This document shows, one piece after another, positions 46,114 through 57,048 of a DNA stretch of 64,000 nucleotides (within the stretch, counting starts at the first letter, position 1; each line of letters begins with the position of its first letter). The notes beneath the pieces were generated by a model that made no database searches, was not told the origin of the DNA, and saw nothing but the letters and a program-made list of their open reading frames with translations. This stretch comes from a marine gamma proteobacterium HTCC2148. GTDB taxonomy: Bacteria > Pseudomonadota > Gammaproteobacteria > Pseudomonadales > Halieaceae. A program made the position numbers and the translations under genes. The DNA is taken from positions 70,398 to 134,397 of the forward strand of contig DS999224.1 in assembly GCA_000156295.1 (NCBI GenBank). Reading direction: 5' to 3'.

Positions 46114-47093
46114 ATCCACCTATCTGCATCGTCATGGCCACCTGCAACGGTGCGCCGTTCATAAAGGAGCAAATTGAAAGCATTCAAGCGCAATCTATGG
46201 AGCATTGGCGCCTTATAATCAGAGATGATGGCTCAACGGATGCAACGCTGGATGTTCTGTCAGACATTGCTGATTCCGACCCTCGTATAACAATACTTGA
46301 TGCTGGCCCACACATCGGACTTGGCCCAAGCCTGAATTTTAGCGCTGTTCTTGAGGCTGCGCTAAAAACCGAAAGTAATCTTTTCTTCATTGCGGACCAG
46401 GACGACGTCTGGGATAAAGAAAAGTTGTCACTACAGGCCGCTCAGTTTCCGAAATGTGGTGCGGAAGACTTGCCTCTCCTCGTACATAGCGACCTCGCAG
46501 TCGTTGATGAGCAGCTAAGCCCTATCCATGCCTCGCTCATCGCCTACATGGACCTCGTGCCCGCCCCCGAAAGGCCACTTAACTACCTGCTGACCCGAAA
46601 TTTTGTAACCGGGTGCGCCACCGCCTGCAACCGCCAGCTGCTGCAAGCATCACTGCCAATTTCGGGCAGCGCGATCATGCATGACTGGTGGTTGGCCCTT
46701 ACAGCGGCAGCCAACGGAGCGGTTGAGTACCTGGACCAACCACTAGTGAAGTACCGGCAGCACCATACAAACTCTATAGGAGCCAAGGGTTTCTGGCATG
46801 GATTGAACCCCACCAATAACTGGGTTGCGGGTTGGAAGGCAGGCAATATCGAGTATCGGGCTACCTTTGAGCAGGTGCAGGCATTGGCCGAGCACGCAAA
46901 ACAGTGCAATAAATGGCCAATGAACAGTATTGAGAAGCTGGAGCGTTATCTCGCGTTACCAAAGCTACCGCGTTGGAAGCGATTGAAAGAGGCTCAGAAA
47001 ATGGGTATAAGGCAGGGGAATGGCTTGCTACAGATGATCTTCTACATTCGCCTGCTTACGGTTCATCATAACGAGCCTTCTTGCCCATCATAA
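46110..47093 (+). CDS. Glycosyltransferase family 2 (rhamnosyltransferase-like)
   Basis: The GT-A fold opening ICIVMATCNGAPFIKEQIES and IIRDDGSTDAT are followed by the metal-binding IADQDDVWDKEKL and, later, HDWWLALTAA, the features of WcaA/rhamnosyltransferase-type GT2 proteins. It adds a sugar to the surface glycan in the cytoplasm. At 327 aa it is normal. It is convergent with the next GT2 gene, overlapping it by 38 bp. Confidence 0.88.
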   Translation: MNPPICIVMATCNGAPFIKEQIESIQAQSMEHWRLIIRDDGSTDATLDVLSDIADSDPRITILDAGPHIGLGPSLNFSAVLEAALKTESNLFFIADQDDVWDKEKLSLQAAQFPKCGAEDLPLLVHSDLAVVDEQLSPIHASLIAYMDLVPAPERPLNYLLTRNFVTGCATACNRQLLQASLPISGSAIMHDWWLALTAAANGAVEYLDQPLVKYRQHHTNSIGAKGFWHGLNPTNNWVAGWKAGNIEYRATFEQVQALAEHAKQCNKWPMNSIEKLERYLALPKLPRWKRLKEAQKMGIRQGNGLLQMIFYIRLLTVHHNEPSCPS

Positions 47094-47991
47094 AATCCTT
47101 TAAAGCGATAAAAACAGCCGCCAAGAGCTTGGGTTGGCACAGCGCTATTGATCTGAGTGTGATACCAATCAAACGTGCGAAAACGACGGTGGGCAAGCAT
47201 ATTGGATAGTATTGCCTTGTATAGTTGAACGCGCTGAGCGCCGCATGATAGGTGCCTCTGGCGCGCAGCGCCGGGGTTGGTGAACTGCCGCCCTGTACAT
47301 GATAGACCAGCGCATTGGGGCACCAAGCAATAGATTCACCCTCAGCAAGACATTGCGCGAGTGACAATTCTTCGAAATACAAAAAATGATCGTTGGGTAG
47401 CTCACCAATGCGGCGGAGAAAGTGGCCATTCAGCCAGAGCGCAGCGCCGTCAATGTAATCCATTTTCGTTAATGATTTTGGCTCTTCTATGGTGCTCAGG
47501 GATCGTCCAGCGAGGCGGGGGCGGCTCAATCCAAGCCATGGAAAGTACCTGTGCCCGCCCGCCGCTACCACCTGCTCAGAGGCTTGATCCGCTATGGTTG
47601 AGCCAAGCATTGCTGCCTGTGGCTGCGACCGGGATAGAGCAAGCAGGGCAGAGATGGCTTTTGGGTCTACAATGGTATCGTTGTTGAGAAGCCAAACATA
47701 ATCAGCATGGCTATGGCTCACTAACCGTATGCCAGAGTTCATGCCTCCTGCGTATCCCAAATTGCGACTATTGACCACAAGTTCCGCCCTGGGAGTGCAG
47801 TCTTGTGCTTCAACTAAGCCTGACTCTAACCTATCCAGGTCGGCGGCATCGGACGCGTTATCAACAACCACGAGTCTTCCAGCCACCGGGCCGTCTTCAA
47901 TACTCTGAAATGCCAACAAAACAGATTGCACACAGGCTAAAGTAAGCTCTGCCTTGTTCCAATTCAAAATGATGACAGTGATCTTGGTCAA
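47056..47991 (-). CDS. Glycosyltransferase family 2
   Basis: VIILNWNKAELTLACVQSVL, VVVDNASDAAD and NLGYAGGMNSGI are the nucleotide-sugar-binding strands, and WLLNNDTIVD has the DxD-equivalent. The C-terminal HVQGGSSP and hydrophobic tail match GT2 proteins of the RfbF/WbbL group (rhamnosyltransferase-like). It faces the neighbouring GT2 gene, so it is transcribed separately. Confidence 0.88.
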   Translation of the reverse strand: MTKITVIILNWNKAELTLACVQSVLLAFQSIEDGPVAGRLVVVDNASDAADLDRLESGLVEAQDCTPRAELVVNSRNLGYAGGMNSGIRLVSHSHADYVWLLNNDTIVDPKAISALLALSRSQPQAAMLGSTIADQASEQVVAAGGHRYFPWLGLSRPRLAGRSLSTIEEPKSLTKMDYIDGAALWLNGHFLRRIGELPNDHFLYFEELSLAQCLAEGESIAWCPNALVYHVQGGSSPTPALRARGTYHAALSAFNYTRQYYPICLPTVVFARLIGITLRSIALCQPKLLAAVFIALKDFMMGKKARYDEP

Positions 47992-48094
47992 CTGAAGTGT
48001 CTACTTCCGTGCGATTCTGAAAATACCACTATACAACACCTCGACTGTGATTCCCTCGTGAGATAACATTCGCAGCAACTGATCAGCAAGAGAT

Positions 48095-48904
48095 ATGATC
48101 TTAAAAAAACGTAGAATTACGCTATTTATGAATTTCAGGCAGTACTTTTCTCTCGTCGATATGCAGGCTCGAATGGCGCTGCAGTCGGAAGCGTCACGAT
48201 ACTATTTTGGCTATTTTTGGTGGATACTTGAGCCTCTGCTGTTTGTAGCTGTTTTCTACTTGGTTTTCAGTGTGTTCCTCAAAACCCGCCAGGAAGACTT
48301 TCTTGTTTTCCTGATGTGCGGCAAGTTGCCATTCATCTGGTTTTCCAAGAGCGTTAGCCAGGCCTCTGGCAGCATTATGGCCAATGCTGGTCTGATAGGT
48401 AGAATAGATATTCCCAAAACGATGTTTCCAATGGCCATTATCCAGGAAGGCCTTTATAAGCAGTCGATGGTGTTTCTCCTCTTATTCGGTGTTTTATTTG
48501 TCTATGGCTATACGCCCTCACTTTTGTGGCTATGGCTGATACCTATTATGGCGGTTTATTATCTTATGATTGTCGCTTGCTCCTTTGCTGGCGCATTTTT
48601 GGTTTGCTTCATGCGTGACTTCACAATGTTTATATCTCTGGGAATGATGTTCCTGATGTTTACATCCGGAATTTTTTGGGATGTAAGGGAAATAGGCAGC
48701 CCGGCAATGACTGATGCCATACTCACCTATAACCCGATGGCCTTTATTCTGGATGCGTTCCGGCAGGTGTTAATGTACAACGTTACCCCCAATTTATTGG
48801 GATTAAGCTTGAATGTTGTAGCATTTGGCTTACTACTCGCATGCATGATTTTTTTAATACGTAAAAATAGCCAGCTCCTGGCGCTTAAGTCACTTACCGC
48901 ATGA
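48095..48904 (+). CDS. ABC-2 polysaccharide exporter, permease (Wzm-like)
   Basis: The protein has about six hydrophobic segments with the ABC-2 exporter N-terminal LVDMQARMALQSEASRYYFG, YFWWILEPLL amphipathic region. It exports a lipid-linked polysaccharide across the inner membrane. The start could be 48095 or the ATG at 48128; neither has a strong RBS. Its stop overlaps the ATPase start (ATGA), so the two are translated together. Confidence 0.9.
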   Translation: MILKKRRITLFMNFRQYFSLVDMQARMALQSEASRYYFGYFWWILEPLLFVAVFYLVFSVFLKTRQEDFLVFLMCGKLPFIWFSKSVSQASGSIMANAGLIGRIDIPKTMFPMAIIQEGLYKQSMVFLLLFGVLFVYGYTPSLLWLWLIPIMAVYYLMIVACSFAGAFLVCFMRDFTMFISLGMMFLMFTSGIFWDVREIGSPAMTDAILTYNPMAFILDAFRQVLMYNVTPNLLGLSLNVVAFGLLLACMIFLIRKNSQLLALKSLTA

Positions 48905-49614
48905 GTGATATTTCGAAAAATCCGATATTGAAATTGGAAGATGTATCGCTAAGCTATCGGTCCAATAATCCAGATGTCACCGATGGTACTCATCAGGTGT
49001 TAGATTCCATATCGCTTGATTTGTATGAAGGCGAGACGCTAGGTGTAATAGGCAGCAACGGTTGTGGCAAAACCACCATACTGCGAATAATGGCTGGTAT
49101 ATTGGCCCCGTCCAGTGGCAATGTGACCAGGCGAAGAGGTACTTCTGCTGCATTGTTGTCCATAGGGCTTGGCTTCAAGCCAAATGCGTCAGGCCGTTCT
49201 AATGCGATGCTTGCTGCTATGTTGCAGGGGGCGACTAAGGGGCAGGCGGAGTCGTATCTGGAGGAGATAAAAGAATTTTCTGAGCTAGGGATTGCGTTTG
49301 AGGAACCGGTTAAGACTTATTCTTCGGGCATGATGTCACGATTAGGATTCACTACGGCTCTAAAAACACATGTAGATATATTGCTTATAGATGAAGTGCT
49401 GAGCGTAGGCGACGCTCACTTCAAGCAAAAAGCCGAAAAAGCGATTAAAGAACGAATCTCAGGGTCGCAAACCGTGGTTTTTGTTTCGCATGTGTCAAGC
49501 CAGGTTCAGGAATTATGTGAACGCGTTATTTGGCTGAATCAAGGAATAGTCGCTGAAGATGGTGGCGCGTCAGAAGTACTTCATACCTATGCCAAGCATA
49601 TTAGAATCGCGTGA
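48901..49614 (+). CDS. ABC polysaccharide exporter, ATP-binding subunit (Wzt-like, short form)
   Basis: Walker A is GSNGCGKTT, the signature region KTYSSGMMSRLGF and Walker B ILLIDEVLSVGD (the VLSVGD of polysaccharide exporters). At 237 aa it lacks the C-terminal carbohydrate-recognition domain of Wzt proteins that read a terminal cap, so export probably does not depend on a cap-binding step. It pairs with the permease just upstream. Confidence 0.92.
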   Translation: MSDISKNPILKLEDVSLSYRSNNPDVTDGTHQVLDSISLDLYEGETLGVIGSNGCGKTTILRIMAGILAPSSGNVTRRRGTSAALLSIGLGFKPNASGRSNAMLAAMLQGATKGQAESYLEEIKEFSELGIAFEEPVKTYSSGMMSRLGFTTALKTHVDILLIDEVLSVGDAHFKQKAEKAIKERISGSQTVVFVSHVSSQVQELCERVIWLNQGIVAEDGGASEVLHTYAKHIRIA

Positions 49615-49763
49615 GCTATATAATACGCTGAGGGTATAAATCCGCTACTTTAGCAAGTGGCTTCTACAAAGTCGCTTTCGTTATCTGAAGTAATGCTTAA
49701 AGTTCCATCGCGCCAGCGTTAATGAACATTCAGTATGGGTTTTACATTTAGGAAGTGACCTCA

Positions 49764-52382
49764 ATGAGCAATATATTAGTAGTGGGCAAGGATGTTGAGA
49801 AGTTAGAGCATGCAAAAAAGCAATTGGCCCAATTTTTTGACGAAGAGTATTATCGAACGCTCTGTTCAGGTCTAGGCCCCGATGAGGACGCGAGAGAGCA
49901 TTTTATTTTTTATGGGCTTGCTGAGTCAAGAAATCCGAGTCGGGATATTAATTTACAGTTGATTGAAGCGGCTATCCCTGAGTTCATCTCAATGCCTCTA
50001 GAGCAAAAGTTGAATGTGTTAGGGGGTCTAGTATCGAGCAGTTTAACCATAGGGAACTGGGAAAAAATCTTTAGGGGGGATATGTTCCCCACAAATAGCT
50101 ATCTATCCCAACATTCTGACCTAGATGATCAAGGGCCTACTTTTAACCCGTTTGTGCACTGGCTGTTGCATGGATTAGATGAAGGTCGATCATGGTTTGC
50201 CTCACAAACGGACAAAAGAATTCTGTTGATCGATGGCATAGGTAATGCAAGCAGCATTTACAGGGTGACGAACAAGGCCGAGGCCTTTCGATTGCTATCT
50301 ATACAATGTGACGTTGTAAGCTACTCTCAGTTAGCCGATTGCATTGACAAATTACATGAGTATAGCGATATAGTCTTGTTTCGTACGCCAATATCGGATG
50401 CATCTATCGAGATTATAAGGCGCGCGAGAGCCCTGGGTAAGACCACATATTTTGATGTTGATGATTTAGTGTTTTGCAAAGATACGCTCGCCGCCGGCGA
50501 AATCGACGGGGTTAATGCCTTGGATAGCCTGCAACGAGTTCAATATTCATTGGATGTTAGTAGGTATCGCTACTGCGCAGAACTATGCGACCGAATGATC
50601 GTTTCCACAGAGGCTTTAGCTCTGGAGGCGAGAAAGTTTCACGCTGACGTTCATGTTATCCATAATTCGGCATCGTCTGAGTATGTGCGCCGAGCCGCTC
50701 TTGAGTGGTTTCGGAGGGCGACGACAAGCGCACCAAAAAATGAGGTCGTTTATTTATCTGGGTCGAATACTCACGATAGAGATTTTTCTTCCGCTCTGGA
50801 TGGTGTTTTAAGTGCGTTAGCTAATAATCCTAAGTTAAGGCTCCGAGTAGTAGGTCCTCTGCATTTGCCAGACTTATCACCCGAACTAGAAGATAGAGTT
50901 GTTCGAACTGAATTAGTTCCGTATGGCGAATATTATGAGGCCCTGCCAAAAATGCTCGAAGCCGCGTTGTGTACTATCGCTCCATTAGATATTGAAAGTC
51001 GGTTTTGCCAGGGCAAAAGTGCGCTTAAATTTTTTGAACCCGCTTTATTAGGAGTGCCGACTTGCGCCTCACCCACTCCCCCCTTTCAAGCTCTTATCGA
51101 GAACGGTGTAAATGGATTCCTCGCAGAGAAGAGTGACGAGTGGAGCAGCTGTATAGAAAAATTAACTGACCATGGAAAAAATGAAGAGATTTCGGCGCAG
51201 GCTAGAAAAACAGCCATCAAGGAGTGCAGCATTTATTCCCTGCTCGAAGAGATTAAATCGACATTTGTAGAGGGTCATAAGCCTGCCGACAAAATTACGA
51301 ATGGAAAGTACCTCAATTGGGTTGTACCTAGTCCAATACCGGCTGAAAGCGGAGGTCACAATACGATACTGAATTTATGCTTTGCTACATCAAAACTTGG
51401 CATAAGAAATAGATTGTTTCTAACTGGAGAAAATAGCTATCGGGTCATAGAAGATAGTGTAAAAGTAATACGAGACAAGTTTCCATATCAGGTTTTTGAA
51501 GAGGTGTTACCTATAGATAAAATTGATGCGCTTGACCCTCTGTCACCCTTGATACTAACTCACAACTCAACGCATTTTTGCCATCCGTTGATTGAAAAGC
51601 ACTTGAAAAAAATCTATCTAGTTCAGGACTTCGAGCCAATGTTTAGTCCGTATAGTTATGAATACGTTAGGGCAATCTCGACTTATCGCAATGACATGGA
51701 TTATGTGACGATTGGAAAGTGGCTTCCTTCAATGTTGAAAGATCATTGCGGCTTGAAAGAAGATACCCGAATTTTCTCGACTAATTTTTGGATCGATAGA
51801 CAGTACTACAAGCCAAGCTGTAAATTTGAGGAGCGAAAGAAGTGTACGATTGCTTTTTTAGCTAGGCCTTCCATGCCCAGGCGTTTTTATGATCTAGCAA
51901 TTGCCGCGCTTTGTATTGTTAAAAAAGAAATGCCTGATCTTAAGATAATCTCATTTGGGGAGCCCAGCAGTAATTTGGAGCATTCGCTTTTTGAGTATGA
52001 GAATGTCGGGGTTTTGAGTAAGGCAGACCTAGCTGAACTCTATGCGGAAAGTACGATTGGGCTGTGTTTTAGTACAACAAATCCATCCCTGATAACATAT
52101 GAAATGCTGGCATGTGGGCTGCCGGTAATAGATCTTGATCTAAACGATGCAGCCGAACGGCATGGTGGATATCCTGCGATACTCGCTCCGGCAGATCCGG
52201 AATCGCTGGCGACTATTGTTAAAAGTACACTACAGAGTGATTCTGTTAGAAGAAGCGCGTCGCTCAACGGAGTGAAATTCACTGATGCATTCAATACGAT
52301 AGAGCATGAAATGGACAATGCTGCACAGTTTATTGCTGATCTATATCCTTTAGTATGCGCTGACGCGATCCACGTCAGGTGA
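49764..52382 (+). CDS. Large two-domain glycosyltransferase (GT4-type plus WsaF-like)
   Basis: This ~870-aa protein has three parts. The first is an N-terminal repeat module (HFIFYGLAESRNPSRD, then NPFVHWLLHGLDEGRSWF) also found in the 58069–60042 protein. The second is a GT-B domain of GT4 type (FDVDDLVFCKD, IAPLDIESRFCQGKSALKFF). The third is a domain beginning NWVVPSPIPAESGGHNTILN with YLVQDFEPMFSP, NPSLITYEMLACGLPVIDLD, resembling WsaF-type rhamnosyltransferases. It probably makes two linkages. I start at ATG 49764 with AGGAAG upstream; a GTG three codons earlier is possible. It follows the exporter genes. Confidence 0.8.
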   Translation: MSNILVVGKDVEKLEHAKKQLAQFFDEEYYRTLCSGLGPDEDAREHFIFYGLAESRNPSRDINLQLIEAAIPEFISMPLEQKLNVLGGLVSSSLTIGNWEKIFRGDMFPTNSYLSQHSDLDDQGPTFNPFVHWLLHGLDEGRSWFASQTDKRILLIDGIGNASSIYRVTNKAEAFRLLSIQCDVVSYSQLADCIDKLHEYSDIVLFRTPISDASIEIIRRARALGKTTYFDVDDLVFCKDTLAAGEIDGVNALDSLQRVQYSLDVSRYRYCAELCDRMIVSTEALALEARKFHADVHVIHNSASSEYVRRAALEWFRRATTSAPKNEVVYLSGSNTHDRDFSSALDGVLSALANNPKLRLRVVGPLHLPDLSPELEDRVVRTELVPYGEYYEALPKMLEAALCTIAPLDIESRFCQGKSALKFFEPALLGVPTCASPTPPFQALIENGVNGFLAEKSDEWSSCIEKLTDHGKNEEISAQARKTAIKECSIYSLLEEIKSTFVEGHKPADKITNGKYLNWVVPSPIPAESGGHNTILNLCFATSKLGIRNRLFLTGENSYRVIEDSVKVIRDKFPYQVFEEVLPIDKIDALDPLSPLILTHNSTHFCHPLIEKHLKKIYLVQDFEPMFSPYSYEYVRAISTYRNDMDYVTIGKWLPSMLKDHCGLKEDTRIFSTNFWIDRQYYKPSCKFEERKKCTIAFLARPSMPRRFYDLAIAALCIVKKEMPDLKIISFGEPSSNLEHSLFEYENVGVLSKADLAELYAESTIGLCFSTTNPSLITYEMLACGLPVIDLDLNDAAERHGGYPAILAPADPESLATIVKSTLQSDSVRRSASLNGVKFTDAFNTIEHEMDNAAQFIADLYPLVCADAIHVR

Positions 52383-52901
52383 GAGACTATTTTAAAATTA
52401 AACAGGCCCTAACGGACCGTGGATTCTTGAAGTGAGACAAGACTCGTAAAATTATAGGTTTTTTCTAGTAGATCAAATGCTGGTTTAAAATCGGCGCTAT
52501 TTTTGAGTGTGCGACACATGATGATAGGAATGCTTTGAATAATATGCCGAGTTAAACCGGGGTGATAGAGAGGCATTACTCGAATTAAGATTTTGGTGCT
52601 TGATGCCTTGCAGATAATGTAACCAACATTATATACACAACGAATTTTGAACTAGGAAAGAGGGTTTTACTTAGCCTGAATAATATTTGAAGTAAGAATT
52701 TGGCGATAGAAAAACGACAGTCCTCAAGAAAACGAAAAATCAACCAGCTTTTGGCACCGCTTCATACTTCTTTGAATAGTAGATGTTACTTGTAAGCAGA
52801 AAATTGAGATTTTTTCGAATTTCATCTAGATTTTTCGTGTCGTAGCTAGAGAAGAAAGAAAAAATTATGGCCAATCGTCTCAATGTAAAGTGGGTGAGTT
52901 T
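52383..52901. other. AT-rich noncoding stretch
   Basis: This 519-bp interval is clearly AT-rich. No gene, IS end or RNA was recognised; a 78-codon minus-strand frame has no family likeness. It presumably holds the promoter of the sulfotransferase gene. Confidence 0.4.
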
Positions 52902-53705
52902 ATGAAGAGAGAAATAGTGTTGCTGGTTGCAGACGGAAGAAGTGGCACAAACATGCTCCGAAGTATGCTTGGGCAAAACCCCAATTTGCTCGCGCTAGGA
53001 GAGGTTTTCTACCCTCCCGCTGAACTTACCTCGCGCCAGTTTTTTGGCTTCGCGAAAAAATTTGGTAGCGCTGATGACGGCTTTTTGCTGCGTACACCAG
53101 AATCGATGGAAAAACTGTTCATTGATTTCACCAACATGATATTGAATGATCATTGCGCTAATCACGAGGGACCCGTGATTGTAGATGTCAAATACGGAAG
53201 TACGCATCACTTTAATACAGCTTGGTATGATCCAGCCATTGGTCCTTATATATTTTACCTTTGCAAAAAGCACTCAATAAAAATCATACACCTAGTGAGA
53301 AAAAACCAGCTTGAAAAAGCCCTATCAAGAATAATTGCAAAGACTACGGGGGAGTACTCGAGAGTGGTTAACGAGACACTAGAAGCGGATAAACTTTCTG
53401 AAAAAATTTATATAGATCCCGAGATGCTTATTAATTTTCTCGACCAAATCGACCTTACTGATCAGCTTATGCATAGATACCTCGATCGAGCGTCACTTCA
53501 GCTAAACTACGAAGACTTAATCTCGGCATCATATAAAACTTCACTGGCAGACGTATACGATTTCCTGAATGTCAAAGCGGTGCCTTCTAAACCGCGGACA
53601 GTAAAGTTGGTCAAATCGTATGGAGCTACGCTTGAAAATATTGTCGAATTGCAGGGTTATATTAGTTCGAGCAAGTACTCTAAATATCTAGACACAATAT
53701 CCTAA
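52902..53705 (+). CDS. Sulfotransferase-fold protein
   Basis: The N-terminal LLVADGRSGTNMLRSML is the 5'-phosphosulfate-binding loop (GRSGTxxL), and IIHLVRKNQLEKALSRI is the 3'-phosphate-binding RxxxxxxxS segment. It would transfer sulfate from PAPS to a sugar hydroxyl, or act on another acceptor. I start at the ATG at 52902; the four codons before it have no RBS of their own. It is 24 bp upstream of the methyltransferase gene. Confidence 0.75.
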   Translation: MKREIVLLVADGRSGTNMLRSMLGQNPNLLALGEVFYPPAELTSRQFFGFAKKFGSADDGFLLRTPESMEKLFIDFTNMILNDHCANHEGPVIVDVKYGSTHHFNTAWYDPAIGPYIFYLCKKHSIKIIHLVRKNQLEKALSRIIAKTTGEYSRVVNETLEADKLSEKIYIDPEMLINFLDQIDLTDQLMHRYLDRASLQLNYEDLISASYKTSLADVYDFLNVKAVPSKPRTVKLVKSYGATLENIVELQGYISSSKYSKYLDTIS

Positions 53706-53729
53706 TAATGAAACAGCGAGAGTTTCCAA

Positions 53730-54482
53730 ATGACTATCTGTCCCATTTGCAGTGCCAAAATACGCCTTGATCCCTTCGAAAAAGTCCGTGACTCAAAGTC
53801 CAGAGTTGTAGAAATACTTATCTGCGGGAATTGCTTAGTATTATTAAACAAAAATGTTTTTGCTGACTTAGAAGTAGCTGAAAAAGCAGAGGACCTTCAG
53901 AGCTCTGGATATGAAGGAACCACACCTTCGACAACTGCGATCGCTGAAGAACTTGTAAAAGAGAGATCAAACTTACTGTGCTATCTACTTAACCACCCAG
54001 GCGACTATCAGCAGAGACGTTCGGCTTATGCAGACATAGGTTGTGGTGGAGGGCACATGGCAATTGCCGGGTGTGAATATTTTGATCGGGTTTATGCAAT
54101 CGACTTCGATTCAACCGGATTTTTCTTAACGGAGTCATTGATCACTATTCCGGAAAACCTTCAATTTGCGATGGCTTTGAATAAAATTGATATTAAACTG
54201 GATCTGGTAACTATGTGGCACGTCTTAGAGCACCTACCAGACCCTTCAACCTTCTTTGGCGAGCTTAAGTCAAAGATGAACACTGGAGCTATACTTTTCG
54301 GGCAGGTGCCATGTTATCGTCCGGACTATGTAGATCAAAGCCATTTTGCATTTTATAACGAAAGCTCTCTTGCGACACTATTAATCAGCAGCAACTTTGA
54401 GGTGCTGGAAATAGGTTTTGATCTTGAAAACAGTTTCATGTCGTTTATTGCCCGCAGCTCCAAGGAAAAATCAGAACCCTGA
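53730..54482 (+). CDS. SAM-dependent methyltransferase with N-terminal zinc-ribbon
   Basis: ICPICSAKI and LICGNCLVLL give two CxxC pairs (zinc ribbon). The class I methyltransferase motif I follows, YADIGCGGGHMAIAG, then VTMWHVLEHLPDP (Methyltransf_23 type). It most likely O- or N-methylates a glycan sugar or nucleotide sugar; this is inferred from the neighbourhood. It is in line with the sulfotransferase gene upstream. Confidence 0.85.
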   Translation: MTICPICSAKIRLDPFEKVRDSKSRVVEILICGNCLVLLNKNVFADLEVAEKAEDLQSSGYEGTTPSTTAIAEELVKERSNLLCYLLNHPGDYQQRRSAYADIGCGGGHMAIAGCEYFDRVYAIDFDSTGFFLTESLITIPENLQFAMALNKIDIKLDLVTMWHVLEHLPDPSTFFGELKSKMNTGAILFGQVPCYRPDYVDQSHFAFYNESSLATLLISSNFEVLEIGFDLENSFMSFIARSSKEKSEP

Positions 54483-54537
54483 ATCTGTCTCAATCATAAT
54501 TTTTAGACACACTCAGAATAATTTTCGAGAGGAGCAA

Positions 54538-56458
54538 ATGTTACATCCTTCAGAGCGTCTTCTAAATAGAAGAATAGACATTGATGTACTCAGGGCCTAT
54601 CGCAGTCCTGTCTGTAATTCTCTTTCATTTTGAAGTTAAGGGTTTCTCCGGTGGTTTTCTCGGTGTAGACATTTTTTTTGTCATATCTGGATACTTGATA
54701 ACCCTTCATATAAATGAGCAGCTTGAACAGGAGAGTTTCAGTTTCTCAATGTTTTATCTGCGTCGTGTCCGGCGGCTGTTTCCTGCAATTTTTGCTACTC
54801 TTGTGTTAAGTTCACTAGTGGCGATACTTATCCTACCGAGACAGCTACTATCTGATTTTGCTGAGTCCCAAATGGCAGCGAGTATCTATGTCTCTAACAT
54901 CTATTTCTATAGTGTAGCGGATTATTTCGATACGGAAAATATCGTCAAGCCCTTGCTGCACACTTGGTCGCTTTCCGTTGAAGAACAATTCTATTTAATC
55001 TGGCCATTACTAATGTATGCCTTTTTTAGGCTAAACCAAACCCTATTAATCGTTGGTATGGCCGTAGCATCTCTTCTGGCAGCGGAACTGATGTTTTCGC
55101 GTTCACCGAGCGCGACTTTTTACAACTTCCCGTTTAGGGCATTCGAGTTTGCAGTTGGTGCGCTAGCTAGCCGGGTGCCATCTCAGACTCTTAGCATTTG
55201 GAAAATGAATGTGCTGCTAACTCTGAGTGTACTTAGTGTCTCAGCCTCTATATTTTTGACAACAGAGTCTAGCAGAAACCCTGGGCTAAACTCATTACCG
55301 TTGTGTCTTGGAGTCGGAACACTCATCTGGATCTCACACCCGCTGGCCAATGTTAAGAATACATTAACAACTTTTTTGGTCAGAATCGGACTGCTATCTT
55401 ATTCTGGATACCTAGTGCATTGGCCGTTGCTCGTTTTCTTTAAAACGTATTACCCTGATCCTTTATCTGCTGTAGAAATTTTTGCGTTGTTGCTGAGTAC
55501 CTATATTTTGGCAGAAGTTCTTTTCAACACGGTGGAGAAGCCTGCATTATCGATAAAATTTTCTGAGAATAGACTCAAGATATTTTTGTTAGCACCTATT
55601 ACGGTTTTCTTTTCGGTAGTGTTCTATCTATCTCACGGAAAATTATACAGGCTAATCAATCCTGATTCACAAGGGGTACAAGCGATATTAGATGCTATCC
55701 CAGAGAGAAAAGCGGATCTAGAACAAATTAGTCAGGAAGTGAAAGGTAAGTTAGCGCGCAACAAAATGCGAAAAACAAGAACAATTGTAGTTGTCGGAGA
55801 TTCTCATGCTCTCGATGTGTCCCTATCCCTACAGTATTTATTAGCAGATACCGAATATGCTGTTAAGCTGATGTCCAGCCCCTGTGATCCTCTTGCAAGC
55901 GAAAGCATTGATCAGTCTTTAGAAGACCTCTATCAAAATCATGGTCAAGCTGAGGTCAGAAATCCCGTGTACTGTGAAAAATATCACGATAGCTTTGTTT
56001 CGGTCCTGACGGGTTACTCACCTGACCTCGTCGTTTTTTCCGAAGATTGGCGTATACCGGCGCTAAGTCATATATCTGGAACAGTTTCGCAAGTTAAAAG
56101 CCAAACAGCCGCAGAAGTGTTGTTATTGGGTCGAAACCCAATTTTTCCTCCGCATCCTAACATACTCTTCAAGAGTATAGAGAGGCCGGAGGAGATTAAC
56201 GAGCTGGCCTGGAGTGGCAGATACAAAAAAGGTCAAGCTGCAGATCCTCAATTGGCGGAGATAGCATCAGAAACCGGGAGCTACTTTGTATCCAAGCATC
56301 AATTAGTTTGTCCGTCCGAGAGATGTACAATGCTTATTGATGGGAAAATGGGATATGTAGATATGGGGCATTGGTCTTCAGTCGGCATGAAGTACTATGG
56401 CAAAATATTACTTCGAACCGCAGAATTTAAATGTGCCGTTTCAGATAGAATTCCTTAG
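54538..56458 (+). pseudogene. Acyltransferase-3/SGNH protein with an N-terminal frameshift
   Basis: From ATG 54538 (GGAG four bases upstream) the frame gives …RRIDIDVLRA, the expected family opening. At about 54594–54600 it shifts; the rest, IAVLSVILFHFEVKGFSGGF, FISGYLIT-like helices and a C-terminal SGNH domain (VVVGDSHALDVSL, DMGHWSSVG), is in another frame. Deleting one base in AGGGCCTATC restores …LRAIAVL. An internal ATG at 54584 opens the downstream frame (MYSGPIAVLSV) without the conserved IDxLRA, so a shortened protein could still be made. It would O-acylate the surface glycan. Confidence 0.75.
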
Positions 56459-57048
56459 AGTAGAAGTATTAGCTGGTTTGCATAGTGCTTCCGGTATCTT
56501 GATTAATCTCTATGCGAAGTATAGAAATAGGGATGGTGTACATAATAGAGAATGATAATGAGTAATAAGGTTCTCTAGTACTGAGGCAATCCACGATGAA
56601 CAAAAAGTTTGCCCGCCTCGTCTATAAATTCATTAGTTTTCGTTGCCTATACATGCTTTCTTCTCCTTATGTTCATGCAAAAAATGTAAAATATCTGCGA
56701 CATCTTGCATAGACTTTTAAACATAACAGCAATATTGATAATAGTCGGGGCAGTCTGGTGAGAAGGGACAAGTTCCTCTTAGTCTTGGCGGTTTTTGCCG
56801 AAGAACGAGCGCCACTGCAACGTACCAATTTCAGATTTCTATACCCAAAAAGTTCCCAAAAGACCTGACTTTATCAGTTGGGAGCGTAAACGCGCTGCTT
56901 AATAATATTTTTATTCTTTACCGGTAATTCACGTGACCCATCACCTAGTTTGATGCACACACCAAACCTTGAAGAATGCCAGAGGTCTTATGCGGCCCTG
57001 CGGCTCGCTCATGCCGTGATGGCTAGTATAGGGTCAAGTCCAGGATAT
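56459..57048. other. AT-rich noncoding stretch
   Basis: No supported gene in this 590-bp interval. A 38-codon frame beginning at about 56596 (MNKKFARLVYKF) has no known relatives that I recognise. It separates convergent genes. Confidence 0.4.
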
